Origin: Deltaproteobacteria bacterium GWA2_38_16
Lineage (GTDB): Bacteria; Bdellovibrionota; JACOXK01; 2-02-FULL-40-11
Reading direction: 5' to 3'
Length of the DNA: 64,000 nucleotides
NCBI GenBank assembly: GCA_001797335.1
Contig: MGPE01000005.1
Coordinates: 124,001 to 188,000, forward strand
In this document: positions 17,142 to 26,868 of the stretch, piece by piece
Layout of the letters: each line of letters starts with the position of its first letter
Position numbering within the stretch: position 1 is the first letter of the stretch
The notes under the pieces: generated by a model
The model's input: only the letters and a program-made list of their open reading frames with translations
Databases searched by the model: none
Told to the model about the DNA's origin: nothing
Program-made: the position numbers and the translations under genes

Positions 17142-17960
17142 CTAAAAATTAATATGTTGTATGAATTGTTGAAATTGGACTTGCCACATTCCAAAAATAA
17201 AACCTTGTAAACTTAAAGAATCTGCATCCGCTCCCCCAAATGCATCTAAATACTCTTTGGCTGATACCGGAATATCATCGATAAAATATTCTTCTGTTCC
17301 AAGAATCATGGGAGGCTTTATAAATTTTGAAACTTTTAGGGTTTGCTGTTCACCAAAGAGCGCTTCTTCCAATAAGGTATAGGTAAACTCCCGGTAGGTA
17401 TCGGTAGAGATCTCGCTATATTTCAAAAAATATGAAGAATTATTGTTAGAAAAAAAATCTGCTTGAATCGTATTTAACGAATTCCTATGAATAACAATCG
17501 AAAATTGGTTCATGCGCGATACTAAAAAATCAATGCGTGTTAAGAATTCGTTTTTTTGAGGGAAAAAGGGGAGTTGTCCCATGCGTAATTCCTCTAAGGG
17601 TAATTTTATTAAATCATGTCCTTCGGTTAACGTGGAAAGTTTAATTTCATTGTTCCCCGGAAATGTGAAGGTGAGGGTGATGGTTCTTAAAGTACGCTCC
17701 GTATTTAATGTTTGATCAATTTTTAACTCTAGTTGTAGTCTTCCACCGGAGCCATAAAAAAAAGTATTTCCGGATTCTATAGTGACGGTCTTTGCTTTTT
17801 TAAAGAGATTGGGCATTTCATCTTGAAAGCCTTTCCATCCAAAATAAGATGTTTTTTCTAAAGGGAAAAGAAAATCCGAAAACTCTATGTCTGCAAAAAG
17901 GGGAGTGACATAAAGCATAAAACTGAAGAGCAATAGTATTTTTTTATTTCCTATTGTCAT
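17142..17960 (-). CDS. Exported protein of unknown function (operon gene 3)
   Basis: About 272 residues. Starting at ATG 17960 gives a signal peptide KKILLLFSFMLYVTPLFA followed by DIEFSDFLFPLEK. The mature part is beta-rich with repeating Thr/Leu strands (TLRTITLTFTFPGNNEIKL), compatible with a periplasmic beta-sandwich or a lipid-binding fold, but no family is recognised. It overlaps the preceding gene by 17 bases and is the last of three exported proteins transcribed together. Confidence 0.65.
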   Translation of the reverse strand: MTIGNKKILLLFSFMLYVTPLFADIEFSDFLFPLEKTSYFGWKGFQDEMPNLFKKAKTVTIESGNTFFYGSGGRLQLELKIDQTLNTERTLRTITLTFTFPGNNEIKLSTLTEGHDLIKLPLEELRMGQLPFFPQKNEFLTRIDFLVSRMNQFSIVIHRNSLNTIQADFFSNNNSSYFLKYSEISTDTYREFTYTLLEEALFGEQQTLKVSKFIKPPMILGTEEYFIDDIPVSAKEYLDAFGGADADSLSLQGFIFGMWQVQFQQFIQHINF

Positions 17961-19020
17961 TGACTTGAAGGGATCCATCTTGAATGGCGGCAATAAATTC
18001 TAAAAGCTTTGTTTTAATTTGTACCAGTAAGCTGGGGTTGGCTTGGGCGTCGTCGGCCCGTTGCCGCAGGATTTTTAATTCGTCTAAAAATCGACTACTG
18101 GCGGCTTCATTTACTCGACGTTCTGCCTGGGGCCAGACATGAGCAATGGTGCCCTCCAAAAAAAAGAGCACTGAAGATTTAATGAATTGCACATAAAAAA
18201 AGTCGTTAATGCCATTTAAAAATTGATTAGGACGTAAATCGCCCCTTAATCCTGGGTCTCCATGAAACTCCGAGTAATATTTAAAATTAGGGAAGATGTG
18301 ATTTTCTTTTTTCTTACCGATAAGCCACATTTTTCCCATAGGCCCTCCGCTAGACCTTGAAGTAACACCCAAGGCTCCCATTCGATATGCGGTTTGTTTT
18401 ATGATATATTCCACTTTTCTTTTTGATTCCGGCGGCGCCCCGTCTTGTTGAGTAGTGTCGTTAAGCGTGAGCACATGAGTGGCTCCAATATAAATATGTT
18501 GAGATACGCTTTTTTCTGTAAGTGTGTTTTTACGATGAACCATGGTTTTAAACTGCGGGCTGTCTTGGGAGCTTATGTTTACTTCTTTGCTTTCTTCTGC
18601 ATCTAGCAAAGAACAATGGGAGCCTTGAGAATAGTTAGGGTCAAAAAAAATTAATTTTTGAGGATCTGTGAAAGTAAGATCGTGCCCTTTGGTCATCGTT
18701 TCTTCTTCTAAGAGAGCCACTCCTTCGGGATTTGTAATACGAACTTTTTCAATTTTTTTTGTTTTTTCTGGATTCATCTCGTGAAAGAACCGAAGCGTCA
18801 TTTGAATTTGTTGATCTGAGTCCACAAACCAGATTTCTCCGGGGGAAACTTCTTTTAGAATAAATGTTTTTCGTAAGTCTTGAAATTTTAAGTTTAAAAT
18901 TGCGCGATATTCATTGCACATCTTATCAAAAGTGATGAGGTCTGAAGGCAGGGCGATTTCAGAAGCTAAACCCGGCGCAATAAAAATAAAAAAGAAGAAA
19001 AATTTTAAAAAATTAGCCAC
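17944..19020 (-). CDS. Exported protein of unknown function (operon gene 2)
   Basis: About 358 residues. A GTG at 19018-19020, overlapping the stop of the upstream gene, gives ANFLKFFFFFIFIAPGLA-SEIALPSD, a phenylalanine-rich signal peptide. The mature protein contains DLTFTDPQKLIFFDPNYSQG and a C-terminal helical region (DELKILRQRADDAQ, IKTKLLEFIAAIQDG). It shares with its downstream neighbour a phrase of the type TMTKGHDL / TLTEGHDLIKL, hinting that genes 2 and 3 contain a related domain. Confidence 0.65.
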   Translation of the reverse strand: MANFLKFFFFFIFIAPGLASEIALPSDLITFDKMCNEYRAILNLKFQDLRKTFILKEVSPGEIWFVDSDQQIQMTLRFFHEMNPEKTKKIEKVRITNPEGVALLEEETMTKGHDLTFTDPQKLIFFDPNYSQGSHCSLLDAEESKEVNISSQDSPQFKTMVHRKNTLTEKSVSQHIYIGATHVLTLNDTTQQDGAPPESKRKVEYIIKQTAYRMGALGVTSRSSGGPMGKMWLIGKKKENHIFPNFKYYSEFHGDPGLRGDLRPNQFLNGINDFFYVQFIKSSVLFFLEGTIAHVWPQAERRVNEAASSRFLDELKILRQRADDAQANPSLLVQIKTKLLEFIAAIQDGSLQVNDNRK

Positions 19021-20644
19021 CAAAAAGTCCAAAAAACCATTTTTTAGTAATCCAGTGGATATTTTTAGTACTAAAATAAATGGGATCAGAGGAGTCTTTG
19101 TAATGAGTGAATGTAAACCTCATGCCTATCGTATCTTCACGTTTTCGATCCTCATTAGAAGGACCTTTGTCATCTATTTGAATGGAAAGTGTATAATCTT
19201 GAGCTGGATTGGAATGTTGAAGCAGCGGCAATTGATAATATCCTTTCGTGTTGAACACTTCACCCAGTTTCCAATACGTCAGTGGCATCGACATATTAGA
19301 GATGGGGCCTTCTAATTCAAACTTCATTCGATAATTCATAAAAGCTTGATCCATTTGATTAAAGTGAAATCCACAAATAGGTTCTCGATTTTGTGGATTG
19401 ATGAGATCGGCATAGCAGACGAGCTCAATGGAAGATAAAACATCTTTAAATTTAAGAGTGCCATTTGGGAATGAAGCCAATTCTTCTGGCGTAAAAGTAC
19501 GATTCATCGTGAGTAACGGAACCCCTCCAAATACAGGTTGTTCTGTATGTTGGTTTTGTCTGGAGGCTTGAATGAGCATAAGTGTTTGAGTGTGTGCTGT
19601 GTCATCGCCTACGCCAATCAGTTTTCCTGTGCTGACATCGCGATCAATCGTGTAGCTTCCTAAAACAAAGAGTTCATTGGTTCTAAGTCGCAATGTTTCA
19701 CCCTCGTAGGGTGAAAATTTTAGTACGGGGGCATTATTGGTTGTTTCATTTTCAGGCATAGAAGTAGGAATGGCGTAGAAAAATTGTAAGCCGGATAGCT
19801 CTATCAGGGTGTCATCATCAGAAAAAATGCGAGGAGTGGCTGATAATTTAATTCCCAGCTGTTCATCGGTGGTGCCCGTAACCCCCGCATAATGGTACGT
19901 TTGAGTGCGTCCTTTATTGCAGGTTTCTCCTACAAAACAAGACCATTCGATGGTCGAAATTTCTTTTGCATGTTTTTTATCAATGGCGGCATGGATGCCT
20001 AAATTTAGAATGGAAGCCAGTGGGTTTCCAATACCGCTTGCAGTACTAAAAATTCCTTTGTCCAGTGTGGTTGTGAGATCATTTCTATTGTCTTTATCTT
20101 CTTTGGGATCGCTGCTTTTATGGCCAAAAAATGAAGCAATGTCGAGTCCAAATTCTTTATTATATCCGCGTTCAAAAGAATATAAAAAAGCTTTGATGTT
20201 AATAAGCGTTCGTTGAGGTGCGGGGTAGAGTCGATCATGGTCTTTTAAAAAATTACAGAGCGCTTCATTGGCAGGATGATTACCCTCAAACCACCATACA
20301 ATCCTGTTGTAGCCATCGCCTTGAATAGGTCTATTGTTATCCAATTCAATGCTAGAGCCATTGGCTGGGTTTTCTCGAATAAAAAGCTGAGCAATACGAA
20401 GTAATTCTGAAAAAGCAACGGATCCGCCTTCAGCTCTGGCTTGATAGGTACACATGCCTCTTAAAAAATCGCTGGCTTTATTGTCAGGGGAAGCATTGGA
20501 GATGTAATCTTGAGGTTCTTTACAGTCGCATTGTCCAGGTTGAAGAGGGGTGTCTGGGGAATCTCCTTCCGAGAGGCCTATTTTTAGAGTGATCAAGACC
20601 AAGAAGGTAATCACAATCAACATCAATGAAATATATTTTTTCAT
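19013..20644 (-). CDS. Exported protein of unknown function (operon gene 1)
   Basis: A 543-residue protein with an N-terminal hydrophobic segment (KKYISLMLIVITFLVLITL) that may be a signal peptide or an anchor; no clean cleavage or lipobox is seen. The region after it is cysteine-rich (QCDCKEPQDY, RGMCTYQAR) and later segments have WSCFVGETCNKG and ICGFHFNQMD. An AAAGGA site precedes the ATG. A TTGACG-N17-TAGAAA promoter may lie at 20706-20678 on the minus strand. First gene of the three-gene operon; no family recognised. Confidence 0.7.
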   Translation of the reverse strand: MKKYISLMLIVITFLVLITLKIGLSEGDSPDTPLQPGQCDCKEPQDYISNASPDNKASDFLRGMCTYQARAEGGSVAFSELLRIAQLFIRENPANGSSIELDNNRPIQGDGYNRIVWWFEGNHPANEALCNFLKDHDRLYPAPQRTLINIKAFLYSFERGYNKEFGLDIASFFGHKSSDPKEDKDNRNDLTTTLDKGIFSTASGIGNPLASILNLGIHAAIDKKHAKEISTIEWSCFVGETCNKGRTQTYHYAGVTGTTDEQLGIKLSATPRIFSDDDTLIELSGLQFFYAIPTSMPENETTNNAPVLKFSPYEGETLRLRTNELFVLGSYTIDRDVSTGKLIGVGDDTAHTQTLMLIQASRQNQHTEQPVFGGVPLLTMNRTFTPEELASFPNGTLKFKDVLSSIELVCYADLINPQNREPICGFHFNQMDQAFMNYRMKFELEGPISNMSMPLTYWKLGEVFNTKGYYQLPLLQHSNPAQDYTLSIQIDDKGPSNEDRKREDTIGMRFTFTHYKDSSDPIYFSTKNIHWITKKWFFGLFGG

Positions 20645-20727
20645 GAAAAAAATTCCTTTTGGAGGGAGGAGAATAGCTTTCTATCATGACTGTTTTATAA
20701 CGTCAAATGGTTATGAAATGGGGTGGC

Positions 20728-20756
20728 TTTACATTTACGTAAAGTTTGTGTATGTT
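20728..20756 (+). promoter_or_regulatory. Promoter of nrdR
   Basis: TTTACA (20728-20733), a 17-bp spacer and TATGTT (20751-20756). The -10 ends seven bases before the nrdR ATG, so the transcript would begin at the start codon. TTTACGTAAA, a perfect palindrome at the start of the spacer, could be an operator. Confidence 0.5.
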
Positions 20757-20763
20757 GCTTCCA

Positions 20764-21249
20764 ATGAAATGCCCATTTTGTAACCATTTAGAAAATCGAG
20801 TGATTGATTCGAGACTTTCTAAAGACGGAGATATTACGCGTCGACGACGTGAATGTGTACAATGCGATAAGCGCTATACGACGTATGAACGCATTGAAGA
20901 AATACTTCCAATGGTAGTGAAAAAAGATGGACGACGTGAACAATTTGATCGATTAAAAATTAAAGCAGGTGTTCAAAGAGCCTGTGAAAAGCGTCCCGTG
21001 AGTGTTGAAAAACTAGATCAATTGATTTCAGAAATTGAGCGTTATTATTTTGATCGAGGCGATCGAGAAATTCAAAGTCAAGACATTGGGGCGACCGTCA
21101 TGGTAAAACTCAAAGAACTTGATGAAGTGGCCTATGTCCGATTTGCTTCTGTATATAGAGAATTTAAAGATATTGGCGAATTTATGAAAGAACTAAAAAG
21201 TTTAAAAGATTCTGGGCCAAAACAGCCTGAAGCAGTGGCTCGACTTTAA
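20764..21249 (+). CDS. nrdR: Transcriptional repressor NrdR
   Basis: A 161-residue regulator of ribonucleotide reductase genes. The zinc ribbon is clear: MKCPFC (Cys3, Cys6) and CVQC (Cys31, Cys34), with [17 protein letters not shown] and RYTTYERIE between and after. An ATP-cone domain follows ([19 protein letters not shown]). ATG 20764 is fixed by the conserved MKCP start. It precedes the riboflavin genes, a common order. No NrdR-box pair was seen here. Confidence 0.96.
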   Translation: MKCPFCNHLENRVIDSRLSKDGDITRRRRECVQCDKRYTTYERIEEILPMVVKKDGRREQFDRLKIKAGVQRACEKRPVSVEKLDQLISEIERYYFDRGDREIQSQDIGATVMVKLKELDEVAYVRFASVYREFKDIGEFMKELKSLKDSGPKQPEAVARL

Positions 21250-21282
21250 CCCTTATTTTCCCCCTAGAAAGAGGTAGTGCGA

Positions 21283-22371
21283 ATGTTACCAGAACATGTG
21301 ACGTATATGAATATGGCATTAGACCTTGCCCGTAAAGGCGAGGGACTAACCACTCCAAATCCTATGGTAGGAGCACTTCTTGTGAGAGATGCTCAAGTGG
21401 TGGGACAAGGATTTCATCAAAAATCAGGAGAAGATCATGCCGAGATTATTGCATTAAAAGAGGCAGGAGAAAAATCCAGAGGAGCAACTCTTTATATTAC
21501 CTTAGAACCGTGTTGCCATGTCGGGAAAACAGGTCCTTGTACAGAAGCCATTTGGAAAGCGGGTGTCCGAAAAGTGGTGGTGGGAATGTTAGATCCCAAT
21601 GAATTGGTAAATGGGAAGGGCATTCGGGAATTAAGAAGATTAGGGGTGGAAGTTGAAACGGGAGTTTTAGAAAAAGAATGTCAGGATTTAAATGAATTTT
21701 TTACATTTTGGATTAAGCATCAAACTCCTTTTGTGATGTTAAAAGTGGCTTCTACTTTAGATGGAAAAATTGCAACCTTTAAAGGGGAATCTCAGTGGAT
21801 TACCTCAGAAGAATCTAGAAATGTTGTCCAATCTTTAAGAAATAAAGTGGATGCCATTATTGTAGGGATAGGAACGGTGATGACCGATAATCCACAGCTT
21901 TTAATTGAAAATAAGAATCGACCCAATCCATTAAGAATTATTGTGGATTCAAAACTAAAAATTTCTCCTCGTGCCAAAGTACTCAAAGTGGATGAAAGAA
22001 CTCCTACCATGGTAGTGACCACTCGAAAATCAACTCAAAAGAAAATGAAAGCATTGGAACGAAAAGGAGTACGAGTAGTAGTAGTCCCAGATAAAAGAGG
22101 ACGTGTGTCCATTGTTTCTCTTTTAAAATTGTTAGGAAAAGAAGGTGTGCTATCCGTGCTCGTCGAAGGAGGAGCAGAGCTGAATGCCTCTTTCTTAAGA
22201 GAGAAATTAGCGCATAAAATGTATAATTTTATTGCTCCTCGAATTTTAGGAGATGATGCGTTGGGAGCATTTGCGGATATGGGGCTTGGAGATTTGGATC
22301 AAGCTATTAAAATTAAAAACACCAGAGTACAATCCATTGGAAAGGACTTTCTCATTCAAGGCTATTTTTAA
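21283..22371 (+). CDS. ribD: Bifunctional riboflavin deaminase/reductase RibD
   Basis: A 362-residue fusion. The N-terminal deaminase has zinc ligands in DHAEIIAL (His52-Ala-Glu54) and EPCCHVGKTGPC (Cys77, Cys86); the C-terminal reductase begins near residue 146 with FVMLKVASTLDGKIA and includes VEGGAELNASFL. It carries out two consecutive steps of riboflavin synthesis. An AGAGG site lies before ATG 21283. No FMN riboswitch fits in the 33 bases after nrdR. Confidence 0.96.
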   Translation: MLPEHVTYMNMALDLARKGEGLTTPNPMVGALLVRDAQVVGQGFHQKSGEDHAEIIALKEAGEKSRGATLYITLEPCCHVGKTGPCTEAIWKAGVRKVVVGMLDPNELVNGKGIRELRRLGVEVETGVLEKECQDLNEFFTFWIKHQTPFVMLKVASTLDGKIATFKGESQWITSEESRNVVQSLRNKVDAIIVGIGTVMTDNPQLLIENKNRPNPLRIIVDSKLKISPRAKVLKVDERTPTMVVTTRKSTQKKMKALERKGVRVVVVPDKRGRVSIVSLLKLLGKEGVLSVLVEGGAELNASFLREKLAHKMYNFIAPRILGDDALGAFADMGLGDLDQAIKIKNTRVQSIGKDFLIQGYF

Positions 22372-22968
22372 ATGTTTACAGGAATTGTAGAAGCAATCGG
22401 CCGAGTGGTGGACATTCGGCCCCGGCTCAAAGAAAAGGGGCTTCGCATGATGGTTGAAGCCCCTTTTTATTTTAAAGAGGATGTAGGGAGCGGGCAAAGT
22501 ATCGCTGTCAATGGGACGTGTTTAACGGTTACGGAGTGGAAAGATCATTGTTTTTTGACAGATATTTCTCCAGAGACCTTAGATAAAACCTATTTTGATC
22601 AATTGTCCAAAGGCGCAGGTGTGAATCTGGAGCGAGCAATGAAATTTTCGGATCGGGTAAATGGGCATTGGGTAACAGGACATGTAGATGGCATTGGGAA
22701 AATTTTAAAGATTGAATCTCAAGGGGAATTTTCAAAATTTATATTTGAATTTAAGAAAGAATGGATGAAATATATTGTAAAAAAAGGATCTATTGCGATT
22801 GATGGAATTAGCCTAACGGTAAATGAATGTATGGAAAATCAGGTAGAAGTAATGATTATCCCAGAGACATTGCAAAAAACAACCTTAGGACAAAAAAAAG
22901 TAGGAGAGAGTGTTCAGGTAGAGCTGGATATTATAGGAAAATATGTTGAGAAATATATCCGTCCTTAA
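22372..22968 (+). CDS. ribE: Riboflavin synthase alpha chain
   Basis: A 198-residue protein of two lumazine-binding repeats: [15 protein letters not shown] at the start and [16 protein letters not shown] at the start of the second. GTCLTV and GISLTVN are the equivalent motifs in each half. It dismutates two lumazines to riboflavin. It follows ribD with no gap and overlaps ribBA by 26 bases. Confidence 0.95.
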   Translation: MFTGIVEAIGRVVDIRPRLKEKGLRMMVEAPFYFKEDVGSGQSIAVNGTCLTVTEWKDHCFLTDISPETLDKTYFDQLSKGAGVNLERAMKFSDRVNGHWVTGHVDGIGKILKIESQGEFSKFIFEFKKEWMKYIVKKGSIAIDGISLTVNECMENQVEVMIIPETLQKTTLGQKKVGESVQVELDIIGKYVEKYIRP

Positions 22969-24160
22969 AGATGCCCTTCAGGATTTAAGCGAGGGGAAAC
23001 TTATTATTTTAGTGGATGATGAAGATCGTGAGAACGAAGGCGATTTGGTGTGTGCTGCTCAAGAGGTGACCCCAGACATTATTAATTTTATGACTAAATT
23101 TGGGCGGGGGTTGATTTGCCTAGCACTGGAAGAATCTTGGGTTCAAAAACTCGATCTTCCCATGATGGTTTCCCAGAACACCTCTCGTTTTGGAACTGCC
23201 TTTACGGTATCTATTGAGGCAAGAGAGGGAGTGACAACCGGTATTTCTGCTCACGATCGTGCAACAACGATTCAAACGGCAGTATCTGATCGTGTTCGCC
23301 CTCAAGATTTGGTAACTCCGGGTCATGTATTTCCCTTAAAAGCAAAAAAGGGAGGAGTCTTGGTTCGTGCCGGACAGACAGAAGGTTCAGTTGATTTGAT
23401 GAAAATGATTGGATTAAAAGGGGCGGCGGTGATTTGTGAAATTTTAAATGAAGATGGAACAATGGCCAGAATGGCAGACCTTAAAACATTTTCTGAAAAG
23501 CACGGCCTTAAAATTATTTCTATTGCAGATATTATTCAATACCGACTTCAACATGAGCGATTGGTGAGGCGTCTTGCCCAGGCTAAACTTCCCACACGTT
23601 TTGCCCATCCTGGCCAAGAAGAATTTAAAATTATTGTTTATGAAAACGATGTTGATCATAAAAACCACATTGCCCTGGTGAAAGGCGATGTGTCTCAAAC
23701 AAAGTCAGTATTGGTGAGAGTCCATTCCGGGTGTATTACAAGCGATGTTTTTGGATCCTTGAGGTGTGATTGTAGCGATCAACTTCAAGCATCTTTAAAA
23801 CGCATTTCTGAAGAAGGATGCGGAGTTTTATTGTACATGCAGCAAGAAGGACGAGGCATTGGGCTTGCCAATAAAATTAAGGCTTATGCCCTTCAAGATG
23901 AGGGGTATGATACTGTTGAAGCCAATGAGATGTTGGGATTTAAAGCCGATTTAAGAGACTATGGGTTAGGAGCACAAATTCTTTTGGATCTAGGAATTAA
24001 AAAAATTAGACTGTTGACCAATAATCCTAAAAAAGTGGTGGGGCTAGAAGGATATGGATTAGAAATTATAGAACGGGTGCCAATTTTAGTTGGGATTCAA
24101 AAAGAAAATGCGGGATATATTGAAACAAAAAAAGAAAAAATGGGACATTTAATACCATGA
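22943..24160 (+). CDS. ribBA: Bifunctional DHBP synthase / GTP cyclohydrolase II
   Basis: A 405-residue fusion. The N-terminal DHBP synthase shows [27 protein letters not shown] and [10 protein letters not shown]; the C-terminal GTP cyclohydrolase II shows [18 protein letters not shown] (zinc cysteines) and [10 protein letters not shown]. The N-terminal catalytic acidic loop is intact, so both activities are expected. The ATG lies inside ribE. Confidence 0.95.
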   Translation: MLRNISVLKDALQDLSEGKLIILVDDEDRENEGDLVCAAQEVTPDIINFMTKFGRGLICLALEESWVQKLDLPMMVSQNTSRFGTAFTVSIEAREGVTTGISAHDRATTIQTAVSDRVRPQDLVTPGHVFPLKAKKGGVLVRAGQTEGSVDLMKMIGLKGAAVICEILNEDGTMARMADLKTFSEKHGLKIISIADIIQYRLQHERLVRRLAQAKLPTRFAHPGQEEFKIIVYENDVDHKNHIALVKGDVSQTKSVLVRVHSGCITSDVFGSLRCDCSDQLQASLKRISEEGCGVLLYMQQEGRGIGLANKIKAYALQDEGYDTVEANEMLGFKADLRDYGLGAQILLDLGIKKIRLLTNNPKKVVGLEGYGLEIIERVPILVGIQKENAGYIETKKEKMGHLIP

Positions 24161-24585
24161 CACAACAACCACTACATTTTGGAATTATTGTAGCTCAATT
24201 TAATCACTTTATTACGGATAAACTCTTAGAAGGAGCTTTAGAAACACTGGAGCATCGCGGAATTCAAAAAGATAATATAGAAGTAATAAGAGTGCCCGGT
24301 TCTTTTGAATTATCTTTGGCTGCAAAAAAAATGGCTAAGTCTAAAAAGTTTAACGCGTTGGTGTGTTTAGGAGCTGTTATTCGGGGAGAAACCTCTCACT
24401 ATGATCTGGTGAGTAGGGAAGCGGCTTCGGGTATTCACTCTGTTTCTTTAGAGTTTGAAATCCCTATTGGGTTTGGGGTGGTGACGGCAGAGAATATGGA
24501 TCAAGCAATGGACAGAGCCGGCGGGAAAATGGGAAATAAAGGGAGTGAGGCCGCCCAGGCTGCATTAGATATGCTAAGGATTTAA
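24157..24585 (+). CDS. ribH: 6,7-dimethyl-8-ribityllumazine synthase
   Basis: A 142-residue lumazine synthase. Diagnostic segments are [31 protein letters not shown] (catalytic His in the SHYD motif) and [17 protein letters not shown]. It supplies the substrate of RibE. Overlaps ribBA by four bases (ATGA) and is followed by nusB after six bases. Confidence 0.95.
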   Translation: MTQQPLHFGIIVAQFNHFITDKLLEGALETLEHRGIQKDNIEVIRVPGSFELSLAAKKMAKSKKFNALVCLGAVIRGETSHYDLVSREAASGIHSVSLEFEIPIGFGVVTAENMDQAMDRAGGKMGNKGSEAAQAALDMLRI

Positions 24586-24591
24586 TTTTTT

Positions 24592-24990
24592 ATGGGAGAA
24601 CGTCGAAAATCACGAGAAATGTTGCTTCAGCTTTTGTTTCAAGCAGAGCTTAATTCTGAAAAAGATCCTAAGACTTTGCTTTCTAGATTTTGGGAAAAAG
24701 ATGAAAGAGCGGAGGCTCTTTTTATCAGTATTTGGGAGAAAAGAAATGAACTTGATCATGTGATTGAAGAAGTATCTGAAAATTGGAAAATGGATCGCAT
24801 GTCTCACGTGGATAGAAATATTTTAAGATATGCCTCGTATGAGCTTCTTTATTGCTCTGATGTTCCCGGGGAAGTGGTGATGAATGAAGCCATTGAAATT
24901 GCCAAGCGCTATGGGACAGAAAATTCTAGCAGTTTTGTAAATGGTATTTTAGATAAAATTTGGAAGAGTAGAAGCTCGAATACTCTTTGA
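24592..24990 (+). CDS. nusB: Transcription antitermination factor NusB
   Basis: A 132-residue all-helical RNA-binding protein: RRKSREMLLQLLFQAEL at the N-terminus, MSHVDRNILRYASYELLY and VMNEAIEIAKRYGTENSSSFVNGILDKI. It acts in antitermination of rRNA operons. Its last 42 bases overlap the 3' end of convergent ilvE, so the last 13 codons of each gene are read from the same DNA. Confidence 0.93.
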   Translation: MGERRKSREMLLQLLFQAELNSEKDPKTLLSRFWEKDERAEALFISIWEKRNELDHVIEEVSENWKMDRMSHVDRNILRYASYELLYCSDVPGEVVMNEAIEIAKRYGTENSSSFVNGILDKIWKSRSSNTL

Positions 24991-25908
24991 AGAAAGATTT
25001 ACAAAGGTAAGCCATTCTTCAAATTCATTTTTCTTTCCTAAAACTATTTCCTTAAAATCTTGTTGAAGAATTTTTGAAACAGGGCCGATATCTCCACTGC
25101 CAATACGTTTTTGGTCGACTTCCCGAATGGGAGTAAGTTCTGCTGCTGTTCCTGTAAAGAATGCTTCATCTGCTTCATACAGTTCTTCTTTTGTGAAATT
25201 TTCTTCTGAGGTTGTCCATCCTCTTTTTTCAGCCAAGACTAAAATGGTGTCTCGGGTAATGCCTTCTAGAATATGAGTGGTCGGGGGGGTTTTAAAATGA
25301 TGATTTTTAACAATAAAAATATTTTCTCCACTGCCTTCAGCAATGGTGCCTTCAGGATCTAAAAGAATGGCTTCATCATAACCTTGCTGGATGGCTTCTA
25401 TTTTAGCCAGTTGAGAGGTCACATAATTTCCGGTGATTTTTGCTTTGCTTAATTTTAAATGTCCAAATTTTCGAGAATAAGAAGAAATCATCACACGAAT
25501 GCCATGCTTTAAGCCTTCTTCTCCCAGATAAGCTCCCCACGGCCATACCATAATGGCTACTGAAATAGGGATACCTAAGGAATTTAGACCCATTCGTCCT
25601 TCCGCAACAAAGGCTAGGGGGCGAATATAGCATTCTTGAAGTTGATTGAGTTTAAGAGTTTCTAAAATGGCGTCATAAAGCTCAGGCGCTTTAAAAGGGA
25701 GATTCATCCCGGCAATTTGGGCCGATTGATAAAAGCGATTTAAATGATCATGTAAGCGAAAAATAGCAGAACCTCGGTCGGTTTTATACAGCCTAATGCC
25801 TTCAAAAATTCCTAAACCGTAATGGAGAGCGTGAGTTTGAATAGAAATAGAAGCTTTATCCCAGGGGATAAAATTGCCATTGATCCACACCTGTCCAGAC
25901 TTTTGCAT
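24949..25908 (-). CDS. ilvE: Branched-chain amino acid aminotransferase
   Basis: A 319-residue fold-IV PLP enzyme. Hallmarks: HALHYGLGIFEGIRLY, SKAKITGNYVTSQLAKIEA (catalytic Lys), GYDEAILLDPEGTIAEGSGENIF, and EAFFTGTAAELTPI. It transfers amino groups to the keto acids of valine, leucine and isoleucine. It has an AAAGGAG site and lies 12 bases after the fibronectin-type gene. Confidence 0.94.
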   Translation of the reverse strand: MQKSGQVWINGNFIPWDKASISIQTHALHYGLGIFEGIRLYKTDRGSAIFRLHDHLNRFYQSAQIAGMNLPFKAPELYDAILETLKLNQLQECYIRPLAFVAEGRMGLNSLGIPISVAIMVWPWGAYLGEEGLKHGIRVMISSYSRKFGHLKLSKAKITGNYVTSQLAKIEAIQQGYDEAILLDPEGTIAEGSGENIFIVKNHHFKTPPTTHILEGITRDTILVLAEKRGWTTSEENFTKEELYEADEAFFTGTAAELTPIREVDQKRIGSGDIGPVSKILQQDFKEIVLGKKNEFEEWLTFVNLSSKSIRASTLPNFI

Positions 25909-25920
25909 AAAAAATCTCCT

Positions 25921-26868
25921 TTAGTCTAAACCTTCCGTTTTAAAAGAATATACCTCTGTGTGATTTTTATTTCCATGATTATCATCAAGAAAAATAGTGT
26001 AAAAATAGCGTGTGCCCCGACTTAAATTTTTTAAATAAAGGGTATGATTTCTTTGTGGTTCACCTGTTATAGCTTTTTTTGTTTGAAAAGAAGCCAAGGG
26101 AACTTTCCCCCAGGTGATATGACTTTTACACGGTCTATCCGTTGACCATTCAATTTTAATTTCCTCACTGCTGCGAGTAGCAATAGAAGGGCCTTCTAAA
26201 AGGTAAGGTAAAATTTTATGATTATCTTTAGTTTGAGTTACAAAAGAGGAATATGCAGAGGTTGTAATTTTTTTCTGAGGACCTTTAGATTTGACCTGAT
26301 AAAAATATCGAACATCAGGAGTCAAATTTTCAAGAGTAATAATATGGGTGGTGGTTTCAAGATCACTTATATAAGTTTTAGGGCGTTTTCCTTTAACTCC
26401 ATAAAAGACAATACTTGAGCTAGGGGTATTGGTTTCCCATGAGATGGTGACATTGTAAGGAGATAATAGAGTTACTTGTGGGGAAGAAGTAATTTTAATA
26501 AGCGTGGCATCTTCACTATCTTCTAGTGGTTCTGTCTTAAAAGAATAGAGTTTGGTTTCTATTTTTTCTCCTTTTTCATTTTGAACACTCATTTTAAAAA
26601 TGTATTTTTGATTGGGTTTAAGATGATCTAAAGAAACCGTATGTCCTTCGGAAAAATCAGGGGATTTTTGGATGAGCCCTAACTCAGAAGATGTCCCATA
26701 TTCAATAATGCCACTGGTTTTTTGAGAAGTTGTCCATTCGATAGAAACGGAGTGGGGTTTAATATGGGTGATAGCGGGTTCTTCAATACTTATTCCCGCG
26801 TAGAGTGGAATGGCCAAGAAAAGAATAAAAAGCCAATTATAGAATGCTAAATGTTTTTGTAATTGCAC
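25921..26868 (-). CDS. Exported protein with three fibronectin type III-like repeats
   Basis: About 315 residues. An N-terminal hydrophobic segment (NWLFILFLAIPLYAGIS) is a signal peptide. Then three repeats of roughly 95 residues each follow the scheme 'VSIEWTT...SGIIEYGTSS...HTVSLDHLKPNQKYIFKM', i.e. fibronectin III / purple-acid-phosphatase-N-like domains, with no catalytic domain attached. The exact start is uncertain: the frame opens inside the upstream gene and GTG 26868 is one candidate. A surface adhesin or scaffold role is inferred. Confidence 0.72.
   Translation of the reverse strand: MQLQKHLAFYNWLFILFLAIPLYAGISIEEPAITHIKPHSVSIEWTTSQKTSGIIEYGTSSELGLIQKSPDFSEGHTVSLDHLKPNQKYIFKMSVQNEKGEKIETKLYSFKTEPLEDSEDATLIKITSSPQVTLLSPYNVTISWETNTPSSSIVFYGVKGKRPKTYISDLETTTHIITLENLTPDVRYFYQVKSKGPQKKITTSAYSSFVTQTKDNHKILPYLLEGPSIATRSSEEIKIEWSTDRPCKSHITWGKVPLASFQTKKAITGEPQRNHTLYLKNLSRGTRYFYTIFLDDNHGNKNHTEVYSFKTEGLD

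Noticed and set aside
21250-21282. FMN riboswitch before ribD
   Set aside because: Only 33 bases separate nrdR and ribD and none of the conserved RFN element is visible; the upstream nrdR region also lacks it.
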